A stretch of DNA of 26,071 nt, from positions 1 through 26,071 of the forward strand of contig CAMYMY010000004.1 in NCBI GenBank assembly GCA_947259625.1. Direction: 5' to 3'. This document shows, in pieces, positions 1 through 6,816 of this stretch. The DNA comes from an uncultured Kiloniellales bacterium. GTDB taxonomy: Bacteria; Pseudomonadota; Alphaproteobacteria; Kiloniellales; JAKSDN01. A model generated the notes under the pieces. The model made no database searches, was not told the origin of the DNA, and saw nothing but the letters and a program-made list of their open reading frames with translations. A program made the position numbers and the translations under genes. Position 1 is the stretch's first letter; each line of letters starts with the position of its first letter.

Positions 1-6
1 ATGCGC

Positions 7-543
7 TCAGCGCGGCGCCATCACCATGATCATCTGGCGGCCTTCCATCTTGGGGAACTGCTCGACCTTCGCGGTCTCCTCAAGATCGTCGCGCACCCGG
101 TTGAGCACGTTCATGCCGAGCTCCTGGTGGGCCATCTCGCGGCCCCGGAACCGCAGGGTCACCTTGACCTTGTCGCCCTCGGCGATGAAACGATGGATCG
201 AGCGCATCTTGGTATCGTAGTCGTGCTGGTCGATGTTCGGGCGCATCTTGATCTCTTTGAGATCGATGGTCTTCTGCTTCTTGCGCGCCTCGGCCTTCTT
301 CTTCTGGCTCTCGTACTTGAGCTTGCCGGAGTCGGTGATCTTGCAGACCGGCGGGTCGGCGTTGGGGGAGATCTCGACCAGATCGAGGCCCGCGTCGAGC
401 GCCCGCTCCAGGGCATCTTCCACCAGGACGACGCCGACGTTCTCGCCCTCTGCGTCGATCAACCTGACCCGCGGTACGGAAATCTGCTTGTTCACACGCG
501 GTCCTTCTCGGGACGGCGTGGGATCGAACGGTGGCCTCGCTAT
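7..543 (-). CDS. infC: Translation initiation factor IF-3, predicted ATA start
   Basis: IF-3 binds the 30S subunit, keeps it apart from 50S and checks start-codon/initiator-tRNA pairing. The 178-residue product has the N-terminal domain with the RLIDAEGENVGVV and LDLVEISPNADPPVCKI motifs, a lysine-rich linker, and the C-terminal domain with IKMRPNIDQHDYDTK and KVTLRFRGREMAH. A GTG at 495 would give 162 residues. The frame stays open upstream, and the 16 added residues (IARPPFDPTPSREGPR) look like the usual alphaproteobacterial IF-3 N terminus. They begin with ATA at 541-543 behind an AGGAGG, and the extension contains no ATG, GTG or TTG. A weak AAGGA also precedes the GTG, so internal initiation cannot be excluded. 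IF-3 genes are known for non-canonical starts such as AUU that allow autoregulation; ATA here is inferred. The gene lies 85 bases downstream of thrS and is probably co-transcribed with it. Confidence 0.93.
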   Translation of the reverse strand: MARPPFDPTPSREGPRVNKQISVPRVRLIDAEGENVGVVLVEDALERALDAGLDLVEISPNADPPVCKITDSGKLKYESQKKKAEARKKQKTIDLKEIKMRPNIDQHDYDTKMRSIHRFIAEGDKVKVTLRFRGREMAHQELGMNVLNRVRDDLEETAKVEQFPKMEGRQMIMVMAPR

Positions 544-558
544 GGCCGCTCCTCCTTT
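541..558 (-). promoter_or_regulatory. infC: infC Shine-Dalgarno and ATA initiation site
   Basis: On the minus strand an AGGAGG core at 556-551, within AAAGGAGGAG, is followed by a 7-base spacer and ATA at 543-541. It is one of the strongest ribosome-binding sites in the window and has optimal spacing to a codon that is not a normal start. An in-frame TGA lies eight codons before the ATA. This fixes the start and points to IF-3 discrimination against its own initiation codon, as known for the AUU of E. coli infC. Confidence 0.75.
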
Positions 559-628
559 ATTGTTTCAGCGCCCCCAGCCCCCCTTGCAGCCGGACTGCGT
601 GCGCACAAGGCTACTCTGCGCCTCGCCC

Positions 629-2536
629 CTAGGGCGCGGCAGCTTCGTCCCGAAGTCTAGTCACTGAATCCGAGAGCGCAAGAAACTCTTGCTCCTTGCC
701 GCCGAGACGGCGGAGCGCGACAGTCCGACCTTCGGCTTCGCGCCGGCCGACTACCGCGATGACCGGCACCTTGGCGAGAGAATGCTCTCGCACCTTATAG
801 TTGATTTTCTCATTGCGCAGGTCTAGCTCGACCCGGAGCCCGGCGGCGCCGAGCGCCTCGGCCACCTCCCCGGCGTAGGCGTCGGCGTCGGAGGTGATGG
901 TCGCCACGACCACCTGCACCGGAGCGAGCCAGAGCGGGAACCTGCCGGCGTACTGCTCGATCAAGATGGCCAGGAAGCGCTCGAAGGACCCCAGGATCGC
1001 CCGGTGCAGCATGACCGGGTGATGCTTGGCGCCGTCCTCGCCGACGTAGTGGGCGCCCAGGCGCTCCGGCAGCACGAAATCGACCTGCAGCGTGCCGCAC
1101 TGCCAGTCGCGGCCGATCGCGTCGCGCAGCACGAATTCGAGCTTGGGGCCGTAGAAAGCGCCCTCGCCCGGGTTGAGCGTATAGCTGAGACCGGTCTCCT
1201 CGACAGCGGCTTTCAGCGCCTCCTCGGCCCTGTCCCAGGTCTCGTCGCTGCCGGCCCGCACATCGGGCCGGTCGGCGAACTTGATCACGACCTCCTCGAA
1301 GCCCAGGTCGCGGTAGATGCTGAGCAGGAGCTCGCAAAAGATGACCGTCTCGCTGGTGATCTGGTCCTCGGTGCAGAAGATGTGGGCGTCGTCCTGGGTG
1401 AAGGCGCGCACGCGCATGAGGCCGTGCAGCGCACCCGAGGGCTCGTTGCGGTGGCACGAGCCGAACTCGGCCATCCTGAGCGGCAGGTCACGGTAGCTGG
1501 TGATGCCTTGTTTGAAGATCTGCACGTGGCAGGGACAGTTCATCGGCTTGACGGCCAGCATGCGGTCCTCGGACTCGGCGACGAACATGTGCTCGCGGAA
1601 CTTCTCCCAGTGGCCCGAATCCTCCCACAGGCTGCGGTCGATCAGCTGCGGCGTCTTGACCTCGACGTAGTCGGCGGCCTCGAGGCGCCGGCGCATGTAG
1701 GCCTCGACCGTACGGTGCAGGGTCCAGCCCTTGGGGTGCCAGAACACGCTGCCGGCGGCCTCCTCCTGCAGATGGAACAGGCCCATCTCGCGGCCGAGGC
1801 GCCGGTGGTCGCGCTTTTCCGCCTCCTCCAGCATGCGCAGGTAGGACTTGAGCTGCTTCTCGTCCTCCCAACAGGTGCCGTAGACGCGCTGCAGCTGCTC
1901 GTTGCGCGCGTCGCCGCGCCAGTAGGCGCCCGAAACCTTGGTCAGCTTGAAGGCGTGGCCCAGCCTCCCGGTCGAGGGCAGGTGCGGCCCGACGCAGAGA
2001 TCGAGCCACTCGCCCTGGCGATAGACCGTGATCTCCGCGTCCTCCGGCAGGGTCTCGATGTGCTCGGCCTTGTACTTCTCGCCGAGATCCTGGAAGAAGC
2101 GGATCGCCTCGTGCCGGTCCCAGACCTCGCGGGCGATGGCCTCGTCGCGCTTGACGATCTCGTGCATACGCGCCTCGATCTTCTCGAGATCGTCCGGAGT
2201 GAAGGGTTCGCTGCGGGCGAAGTCGTAGTAGAAGCCGTTCTCGATCGCGGGGCCGAAGGTCACCTGGGTGCCGGGATAGAGCTCCTGCACCGCTTCCGCC
2301 ATGACGTGGGCGCAATCGTGGCGCAGCAGCGCGAGCGTATCCGCGTGGCCCCGTGTCACGATCTCGACGGCCACATCCCGGTCTATAAGAGAGGCGAGGT
2401 CCTTCAACTCCCCGTCGACCTTGAGCGCCAGTGCGGCCTTGGCCAGGCCGGGGCCGATCGCCGAGGCGATCTGGGCGCCGCTGACCGGCGCGTCGAACTC
2501 GCGCACGCTTCCATCGGGCAGCGTGATGGCAACCAT
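629..2536 (-). CDS. thrS: Threonyl-tRNA synthetase
   Basis: Charges tRNA-Thr with threonine in the cytoplasm. The 635-residue product has an N-terminal TGS domain (about 1-62), the editing domain with its HxxxH motif (His73, His77), the class II catalytic core with motif 2 (CHRNEPSGALHGLMRVR), and a C-terminal anticodon-binding domain. The zinc ligands fall at Cys334, His385 and His511 when counted from the ATG at 2536, the same numbers as in the E. coli enzyme; this supports that start. An in-frame GTG at 2572 would add 12 residues, but it lies only about 4 bases after the predicted transcription start. The Shine-Dalgarno is weak. The gene has its own promoter just inside the terminator of the upstream membrane operon and is followed by infC. 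Confidence 0.97.
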   Translation of the reverse strand: MVAITLPDGSVREFDAPVSGAQIASAIGPGLAKAALALKVDGELKDLASLIDRDVAVEIVTRGHADTLALLRHDCAHVMAEAVQELYPGTQVTFGPAIENGFYYDFARSEPFTPDDLEKIEARMHEIVKRDEAIAREVWDRHEAIRFFQDLGEKYKAEHIETLPEDAEITVYRQGEWLDLCVGPHLPSTGRLGHAFKLTKVSGAYWRGDARNEQLQRVYGTCWEDEKQLKSYLRMLEEAEKRDHRRLGREMGLFHLQEEAAGSVFWHPKGWTLHRTVEAYMRRRLEAADYVEVKTPQLIDRSLWEDSGHWEKFREHMFVAESEDRMLAVKPMNCPCHVQIFKQGITSYRDLPLRMAEFGSCHRNEPSGALHGLMRVRAFTQDDAHIFCTEDQITSETVIFCELLLSIYRDLGFEEVVIKFADRPDVRAGSDETWDRAEEALKAAVEETGLSYTLNPGEGAFYGPKLEFVLRDAIGRDWQCGTLQVDFVLPERLGAHYVGEDGAKHHPVMLHRAILGSFERFLAILIEQYAGRFPLWLAPVQVVVATITSDADAYAGEVAEALGAAGLRVELDLRNEKINYKVREHSLAKVPVIAVVGRREAEGRTVALRRLGGKEQEFLALSDSVTRLRDEAAAP

Positions 2537-2581
2537 GGCGACCGACTCAGTCTTTGTTGTCTGGAACCTCACGAAGCCGGC

Positions 2582-2609
2582 AATTTAGAAGGAAAACGGG
2601 GCCTGTCAA
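2582..2609 (-). promoter_or_regulatory. Predicted sigma-70 promoter of thrS
   Basis: Minus strand: a consensus -35 TTGACA at 2609-2604, a 16-base spacer, and a -10 TAAATT (4 of 6 matches) at 2587-2582. This predicts a start near 2575 and a leader of about 39 bases to the thrS ATG. The -35 hexamer overlaps the loop and one stem base of the terminator hairpin at 2598-2618. Confidence 0.6.
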
Positions 2610-2618
2610 GAAGGCCCC
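2589..2618 (-). terminator. Rho-independent terminator of the ExbB-type operon
   Basis: Minus strand: a perfect 7-bp GC-rich stem (GGGGCCT at 2618-2612 with AGGCCCC at 2604-2598), a 7-base loop, and then a T-rich tract (GTTTTCCTT). It begins 27 bases after the stop codon of the last membrane-operon gene, where a terminator is expected. The T-tract is interrupted, so efficiency is uncertain. Confidence 0.65.
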
Positions 2619-2644
2619 TGTCCAACCCGTGGGAGTGGCGGCTC

Positions 2645-3175
2645 TCAAGTGGCGTCGGATTTCTCCTTGGGCCCCGGCTGCTCGAATATAAAGGGCTTGT
2701 CCTTGCCTTTCCGCTTGTCCGGCAGGGGCGGCTGAGGTGCGGCATAGAAACGCCGCTCGCGCTTGTCCCAGGATCGCTCGAACGGCTGGCTCATGCGCAC
2801 GCCGTTGCCCTCCGCCTCGGCCGCGCGCTGGGCGTCCTGGAGCTGTTGGGCCATCTCCTGGTTCCACGGCATGACATAGGCGCGCGGCTCGGCCAGGCCC
2901 TCGATGCCCAGCCAGAGGTAAATCGCCTCGTCCTCCTTCATCCTGGCGCCCAGCACGGTGGCCTCGGCCAGCTCGACGTTGTTCCACTCGATCTCCATCG
3001 GCTTGGGCCGGCTGAGCAGGTCGGCCAGGCTGACGTAGGCGGCGGGCAGGAAAAGCGCCGTGGTGACCAACGCGGTGACCTTGACCCAAATCCTGCGCGG
3101 CGCCCAGATGCTGATCTGCGCGAGGATGGCGGCAAGGCCGCCGAACACGACGAAAAAGCCTGTCAGATCGTCCAT
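2645..3175 (-). CDS. Two-pass membrane protein of unknown function, third gene of an ExbB-type operon
   Basis: I do not recognise this 176-residue protein. It has two hydrophobic segments, about residues 5-24 and 32-52, separated by a short positive loop (APRRIWVK). The positive-inside rule therefore places both termini in the periplasm. The soluble C-terminal part contains EAIYLWLGIEGLAEPRAYVMPW, then a predicted helix rich in Gln, Ala and Glu (about 106-122), and ends in a charged, Pro- and Lys-rich tail. Its ATG shares one base with the stop of the preceding gene (TGATG), so translation is probably coupled. An intrinsic terminator follows. Position and coupling suggest an accessory subunit or partner of the proton-channel pair encoded upstream; this is inference. 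Confidence 0.85.
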   Translation of the reverse strand: MDDLTGFFVVFGGLAAILAQISIWAPRRIWVKVTALVTTALFLPAAYVSLADLLSRPKPMEIEWNNVELAEATVLGARMKEDEAIYLWLGIEGLAEPRAYVMPWNQEMAQQLQDAQRAAEAEGNGVRMSQPFERSWDKRERRFYAAPQPPLPDKRKGKDKPFIFEQPGPKEKSDAT

Positions 3176-3780
3176 CAGGTTTTCTTCCCGGTCCGCAGGG
3201 GCCGCGGCAGGTTGTTCACACTACCCCTCACCAGGCGCCCGGACTTGTCGAGCGCGAAACGGAAAGCCGTCAGCTCCTGGCCTTCCTGCTTGAGCGTAAG
3301 CTTGGTCGCCAGAATCTGCTTGGCGGCTTGCTCCGGCGAGGGCTTGACACTGACCACCACCGTCACCGGCACCGGCAGCTGTCCGGTGAGATCCCGGTAG
3401 AGATGCAGGTTCACCGTGTAATCGCCGCTCGGAACGCCACGGCTGTAGGACACCTCATAATTCAGCCCCGAGAAGTCGGCGTGCAGTCCCAGGTCGTCGC
3501 GCAGCAGGTTGAAGACCACGCCACCCTTGTTCGAATAGCCGACCGGGACATCGCCGGGCGCCTCGACCCAAAGATCCACGTCGGTGTTCCGATCGTCCGG
3601 CCAGCGGATCTCGACGATGACGTTGCCCGGGCTGGGCGCATCCTCCTCGGCCTTAGCGGGCGGATTGAGATGCGGCAGCAGCAGCAGGACGATCGCAATG
3701 AAGCCGGCCAGCGCCAGGAAGATGACGTCGCGAAAAACCGTATCGCTGTCGTCTTCCTCGAGCAGCTCAAGTCCCTCCAT
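3175..3780 (-). CDS. ExbD-like single-pass protein with a periplasmic DVDLWV-type domain
   Basis: A 201-residue protein with an acidic cytoplasmic N terminus, one transmembrane helix (about 19-38) and a periplasmic domain. Asp18 in FRDVIF stands at the start of the helix, like the proton-carrying Asp of ExbD/TolR (known for that family). The periplasmic part, about 52-147, has TDVDLWVEAPGD, a glycine turn and SGDYTVNLHLY. This looks like a beta-sandwich of the type seen in DUF2135-like proteins rather than the usual ExbD/TolR periplasmic domain; the assignment is by eye. The ATG at 3780 is preferred over TTG at 3792 because GGAG lies 6 bases before it. It overlaps the end of the ExbB-like gene by 14 bases, so the two are coupled. 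Likely the stator partner of the ExbB-like protein. What it moves or senses is unknown. Confidence 0.85.
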   Translation of the reverse strand: MEGLELLEEDDSDTVFRDVIFLALAGFIAIVLLLLPHLNPPAKAEEDAPSPGNVIVEIRWPDDRNTDVDLWVEAPGDVPVGYSNKGGVVFNLLRDDLGLHADFSGLNYEVSYSRGVPSGDYTVNLHLYRDLTGQLPVPVTVVVSVKPSPEQAAKQILATKLTLKQEGQELTAFRFALDKSGRLVRGSVNNLPRPLRTGKKT

Positions 3781-4525
3781 GGTCTTCTCCAAACTCGACC
3801 AGCGCGGTGATCAGCTTGACCGTGCCGCCCGCCAGCAAGCGGTAGTTGACCATGAGCCAGACATTGAGCACCGCCCCGACAAGGGTCGTGTAGAGCGCGG
3901 TGGAAAGGCCTTCGATCAGGGTCGAAACCATGGGAGCGATCGACTGGACGTCCGAGGCGCGTTCGGGATCGACGCCCGACAGCGCAATGATGAAGCCGAC
4001 CACCGTGCCGATCAGGCCCAGAAGCACGAGGCTTCCGGCCGTGTGGCGCACCGCCGCGATCCTTTGCGACAGTTTGAGCCGCAGGGTCGACGCGAGGGTC
4101 GACCGGCTCTCGACGCCGCGCCCGCGCAGCTTGGCGATGTAGTCGGCGGTCGTGGACGGTACGAGCGGATTGAAGGCCTTGACCTGGTTGAGGTCCCGGC
4201 TGGTCTGCCAGACCCTGAGGGTGCAGAACGCCAGACCCCCGAGGAAAGCCGCCACGATCACGATGGACAGATGGCTTTGGTCGCCCGACAGCACCTTGTG
4301 GATCCAACCCTGCAGATAGGTTGCGCCGAGCAAGGCCAATCCGATCAGGTTGACCAATACGAAGCGCAGAAGCAGCAGGTAGTGATATGGCTTCGCCCGG
4401 GCGGAGCGGGTGCGCGCCAGAAGCCAATTGACCCGCTGATCGTCGTCCTCGGCGGGCGCCCGCGAGTCCACCCGGGACAGGTCTTGCAAGCCGGTTATCA
4501 AATCGCTGGTGTGGGTATAGGCCAT
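3767..4525 (-). CDS. MotA/TolQ/ExbB-family proton-channel protein
   Basis: A 252-residue inner-membrane protein with four predicted membrane segments (about 48-72, 85-105, 163-182 and 205-228). The last two carry the family signature: LGLIGTVVGFIIAL at 169-182, and IAPMVSTLIEGLSTALYTTLVGAV ending at 219. ExbB, TolQ and MotA form pentameric channels around a dimer of an ExbD, TolR or MotB partner and turn proton flow into mechanical work. Here the partner is probably the next gene, which overlaps by 14 bases. The N-terminal 45 residues are polar and the loop between segments 2 and 3 is large and basic, as expected for a cytoplasmic domain. A Shine-Dalgarno AGGAG stands 6 bases before the ATG. 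No TonB, Pal, TolA or flagellar gene is nearby, so it is not assigned to Ton, Tol or Mot. Confidence 0.92.
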   Translation of the reverse strand: MAYTHTSDLITGLQDLSRVDSRAPAEDDDQRVNWLLARTRSARAKPYHYLLLLRFVLVNLIGLALLGATYLQGWIHKVLSGDQSHLSIVIVAAFLGGLAFCTLRVWQTSRDLNQVKAFNPLVPSTTADYIAKLRGRGVESRSTLASTLRLKLSQRIAAVRHTAGSLVLLGLIGTVVGFIIALSGVDPERASDVQSIAPMVSTLIEGLSTALYTTLVGAVLNVWLMVNYRLLAGGTVKLITALVEFGEDHGGT

Positions 4526-4550
4526 GCCTTTCTCCTGGTAACAGAAGCAA

Positions 4551-4570
4551 GATAGCCCGGCCCTGCTATC
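4551..4570. repeat. Small inverted repeat in the leader of the ExbB-type operon
   Basis: GATAGC at 4551-4556 and GCTATC at 4565-4570 form a 6-bp inverted repeat with an 8-base, GC-rich centre, about 26 bases upstream of the ExbB-like start. It could be a leader hairpin or an operator. The rest of the gap 4526-4795 shows no gene and no convincing promoter. Confidence 0.3.
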
Positions 4571-4795
4571 TGCGCTCTTTGCGGCGCGCCTCGGGCTTTA
4601 TCGCAAATAAACGGTCGCCCGGCGGCCAGGGTTCCACCCGGATGCCGCGCGATTCCCAAGGTATGCGTGCATGGTTAATGTCTCGTTACCGAATCGCACG
4701 GTATGCCGAGACAAAATCTCACGGTACCGCCGGAGACGACCACAACGGTCTCGGGGCGTTGATCCTGGGCGTGCTGGCGTGAGGGTCCGGCGGGT

Positions 4796-6025
4796 TCAGA
4801 CGGAGGCGACGCCGGCCTCGCCGTCCGTCTCGAGGCCGAGCAGCTCGCGATAGACCGCCAGCGTCCGCGCGCACATCTTGTCCTTGGAGAAATTGGCGCG
4901 CACGTGGGCCTCCGCCTGCCGGCTCACGTGCTCGCGCTCGCTCGTGCTCAAGCGCAGGGCCTGCCGCAGGGCCTCGGCCAGGGAGGCCTCATCGCCGGGC
5001 GGGAAGGGGAAGGCGGTCACCCGCGGCAGCACCTGTTCGCGCATGCCGCCGTGATCGCTCGCCACGACCGGGCGCCCCATGGCCTGCGCCTCGCTGATTA
5101 CCCGGCCGAAGGCCTCGGGCTCGGTGGACGCGGAGACCACCACGTCGGCCAACATGTAGGCGGCGGCCATGTCGTTGCACTGGTCGACGACGAAGGCCCG
5201 GCTGCGCAGGTCGAGGCGCGCGATCAGTTTCTCGAGCTCACGCCGATAGGCCGCGCGCCCGTGGTCGGCGCCGATCAGGACGCAGCAAAACTCCATATCG
5301 CGCAGGCGGGTCAGGGCCTTTAGCAGGAGCGCCTGTCCCTTCCAGCGGCTGAATCTGGCCGGCAGCATGACCAAAGGCAGGTCGTCGGGCACGCGCCAGT
5401 TGTTCGCCAGCTGGATGACCCTTTGGGGACTGACACGGGCCGGATTGAAGACCTCCAGGTCGACGCCGCGCTGAATCACGCGGACGCGCTGCGGATCGAC
5501 CCCGTAGTTGTCGCGGATGTGAGCGGCGATGAACTGCGAGGGTGCGATCACCAGCTCGCCCTTGGTCATGATCGCGTTGTAGGCGCGCTTGAAGGGGGTG
5601 GAAAACCCGTAGGTGCCGTGAAAGGTGGTGACGAAGCGGCAGCCGGCCCGCCGCGCGGCGCGGCGCGCGCTCCACGCCGGCGCGCGCGAGCGGGCGTGGA
5701 CGATATCCACGTCGAACTGCTCGATCACGCGCGCCAGACGGCCGGCGTTGCGGCGCATGACAAAGGGATTCTTCGAGGCCAGCGGCAGCCGCACGTGCAC
5801 TGCCCCGGCGCGCACCAGGTGGCGCTCGAGCTGGCCGCCCTCGGAGGCAACGATGGACGTGCCGCCCGCCTCGACGACCGCGCCGGCGATATCCACGGTG
5901 CCGCGTTCCACCCCGCCCGTCTCCAATGCGGGCAGCACCTGGAGCACCACCGGTCGGCCGCCTTTCGCGGCCTCGCGCCCGGTGTTAGTCTCGTCGGCCA
6001 GTGTCGCAGAGTCCTCGTGAACCAT
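4796..6025 (-). CDS. Group 1 (GT4-type) glycosyltransferase
   Basis: A 409-residue, probably cytoplasmic or membrane-associated sugar transferase of GT-B fold using a nucleotide-sugar donor. The N-terminal domain has the acceptor-side motif VLQVLPALETGGVERG. The C-terminal domain has LVMLPARFSRWKG and the EX7E motif (EAFGRVISE, inside EPEAFGRVISEAQAMGRPVVASDHGG), which contacts the donor. The acceptor cannot be read from sequence; lipopolysaccharide or another envelope glycan is likely given the lpt and kdsD genes in the window. The ATG at 6025 is chosen because homology begins about 20 residues later. A longer frame to 6091 would run antisense to the hydrolase gene. The chosen ATG shares its central bases with the ATG of the divergent hydrolase, and no good Shine-Dalgarno is seen at either start. 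Confidence 0.9.
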   Translation of the reverse strand: MVHEDSATLADETNTGREAAKGGRPVVLQVLPALETGGVERGTVDIAGAVVEAGGTSIVASEGGQLERHLVRAGAVHVRLPLASKNPFVMRRNAGRLARVIEQFDVDIVHARSRAPAWSARRAARRAGCRFVTTFHGTYGFSTPFKRAYNAIMTKGELVIAPSQFIAAHIRDNYGVDPQRVRVIQRGVDLEVFNPARVSPQRVIQLANNWRVPDDLPLVMLPARFSRWKGQALLLKALTRLRDMEFCCVLIGADHGRAAYRRELEKLIARLDLRSRAFVVDQCNDMAAAYMLADVVVSASTEPEAFGRVISEAQAMGRPVVASDHGGMREQVLPRVTAFPFPPGDEASLAEALRQALRLSTSEREHVSRQAEAHVRANFSKDKMCARTLAVYRELLGLETDGEAGVASV

Positions 6026-6803
6026 GCCGGTCTCGGAATCCCCCTCCCGCGGTGCGCCGAAAACGCTGATGCGCCCGGACGGTAGCGCCATCGCCTACCA
6101 CAAGACGCCTGGATCTGCACCCGGAATTGTCTTCCTGGGCGGCTTCATGTCCGACATGACCGGATCCAAGGCGCTCTGTCTCGAAGACTTCGCCCGGCGC
6201 CGCGGCCAGGCCTTTCTGCGCTTCGACTACCAGGGCCACGGCGAGTCCTCGGGCCGCTTCGAAGAGGGCACCATAGGGCTCTGGTCCGCGGACGCCGTGG
6301 ACGCGCTCGACGAGCTGACCGAGGGGCCACAGGTGCTGGTCGGCTCCTCCATGGGCGGCTGGATCATGCTGCTGGCGGCCCTCGCCCGGCCACAGCGGGT
6401 CGCGGGCCTGCTCGGCATCGCCGCCGCGCCCGACTTCACCGAGGACCTGATGTGGGACGCCTATCCGCAAGAGGTGCGCGAAACGCTCCAGCGCGACGGC
6501 GTCTACCTTGAACCCTCGGACTACGGCGAGGAGCCCTATACGATCACCAAGGCGCTGATCGACGAGGGCCGCGAGCACCTCCTGCTGCGCGCACCGGTCC
6601 CGATCGCCTGTCCGGTCCGCCTGATCCACGGCATGGCCGACCCCGACGTGCCCTGGAAACTCGCGATCCGGCTGGCCGAGCGGCTCGAAAGCGACGACGT
6701 CGAGATAACGCTGGTCAAGGGCGGTAGCCATCGGCTGTCCGAGCCCGAGGACCTGGAACGGCTCGGTACGACCTTGGCTCGACTCTTGGAGCATATTGGT
6801 TGA
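6024..6803 (+). CDS. Alpha/beta hydrolase, ABHD10-like serine hydrolase
   Basis: A 259-residue alpha/beta hydrolase. The nucleophile elbow is GSSMGG with Ser109; Asp206 in HGMADPDVPW and His236 in GGSHRLS complete the triad. The order GFMSDMTGSKA, RFDYQGHGESSG, EEGTIGLW, GPQVLVGSSMGGW and HGMxDPxVPW closely follows the mitochondrial ABHD10 family, whose members are known as acyl-protein thioesterases and acyl-glucuronide esterases. There is no signal peptide, so it should be cytoplasmic. The natural substrate is not known. The ATG at 6024 is used; ATG at 6069 would still keep the whole fold. Neither has a clear Shine-Dalgarno. It runs toward the SDR gene and ends 13 bases before that gene's stop codon. 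Confidence 0.9.
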   Translation: MPVSESPSRGAPKTLMRPDGSAIAYHKTPGSAPGIVFLGGFMSDMTGSKALCLEDFARRRGQAFLRFDYQGHGESSGRFEEGTIGLWSADAVDALDELTEGPQVLVGSSMGGWIMLLAALARPQRVAGLLGIAAAPDFTEDLMWDAYPQEVRETLQRDGVYLEPSDYGEEPYTITKALIDEGREHLLLRAPVPIACPVRLIHGMADPDVPWKLAIRLAERLESDDVEITLVKGGSHRLSEPEDLERLGTTLARLLEHIG

Positions 6804-6816
6804 CGCCACAGGGGAT

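Noticed and set aside
1004..3400. A 798-codon open frame on the plus strand
   Set aside because: It lies antisense to thrS and the membrane operon, shows no family motif, and its opening reflects high-GC third-position bias of the genes on the other strand.
3767..4525. ZorA of a Zorya defence system or MotA of a flagellar motor
   Set aside because: No ZorB/MotB with an OmpA-like peptidoglycan-binding domain and no ZorC/D/E or flagellar genes are present. The partner has a different periplasmic domain.
6026..6091. N-terminal extension of the glycosyltransferase to 6091
   Set aside because: The extra 22 residues are encoded antisense to the hydrolase N terminus and have no glycosyltransferase homology.
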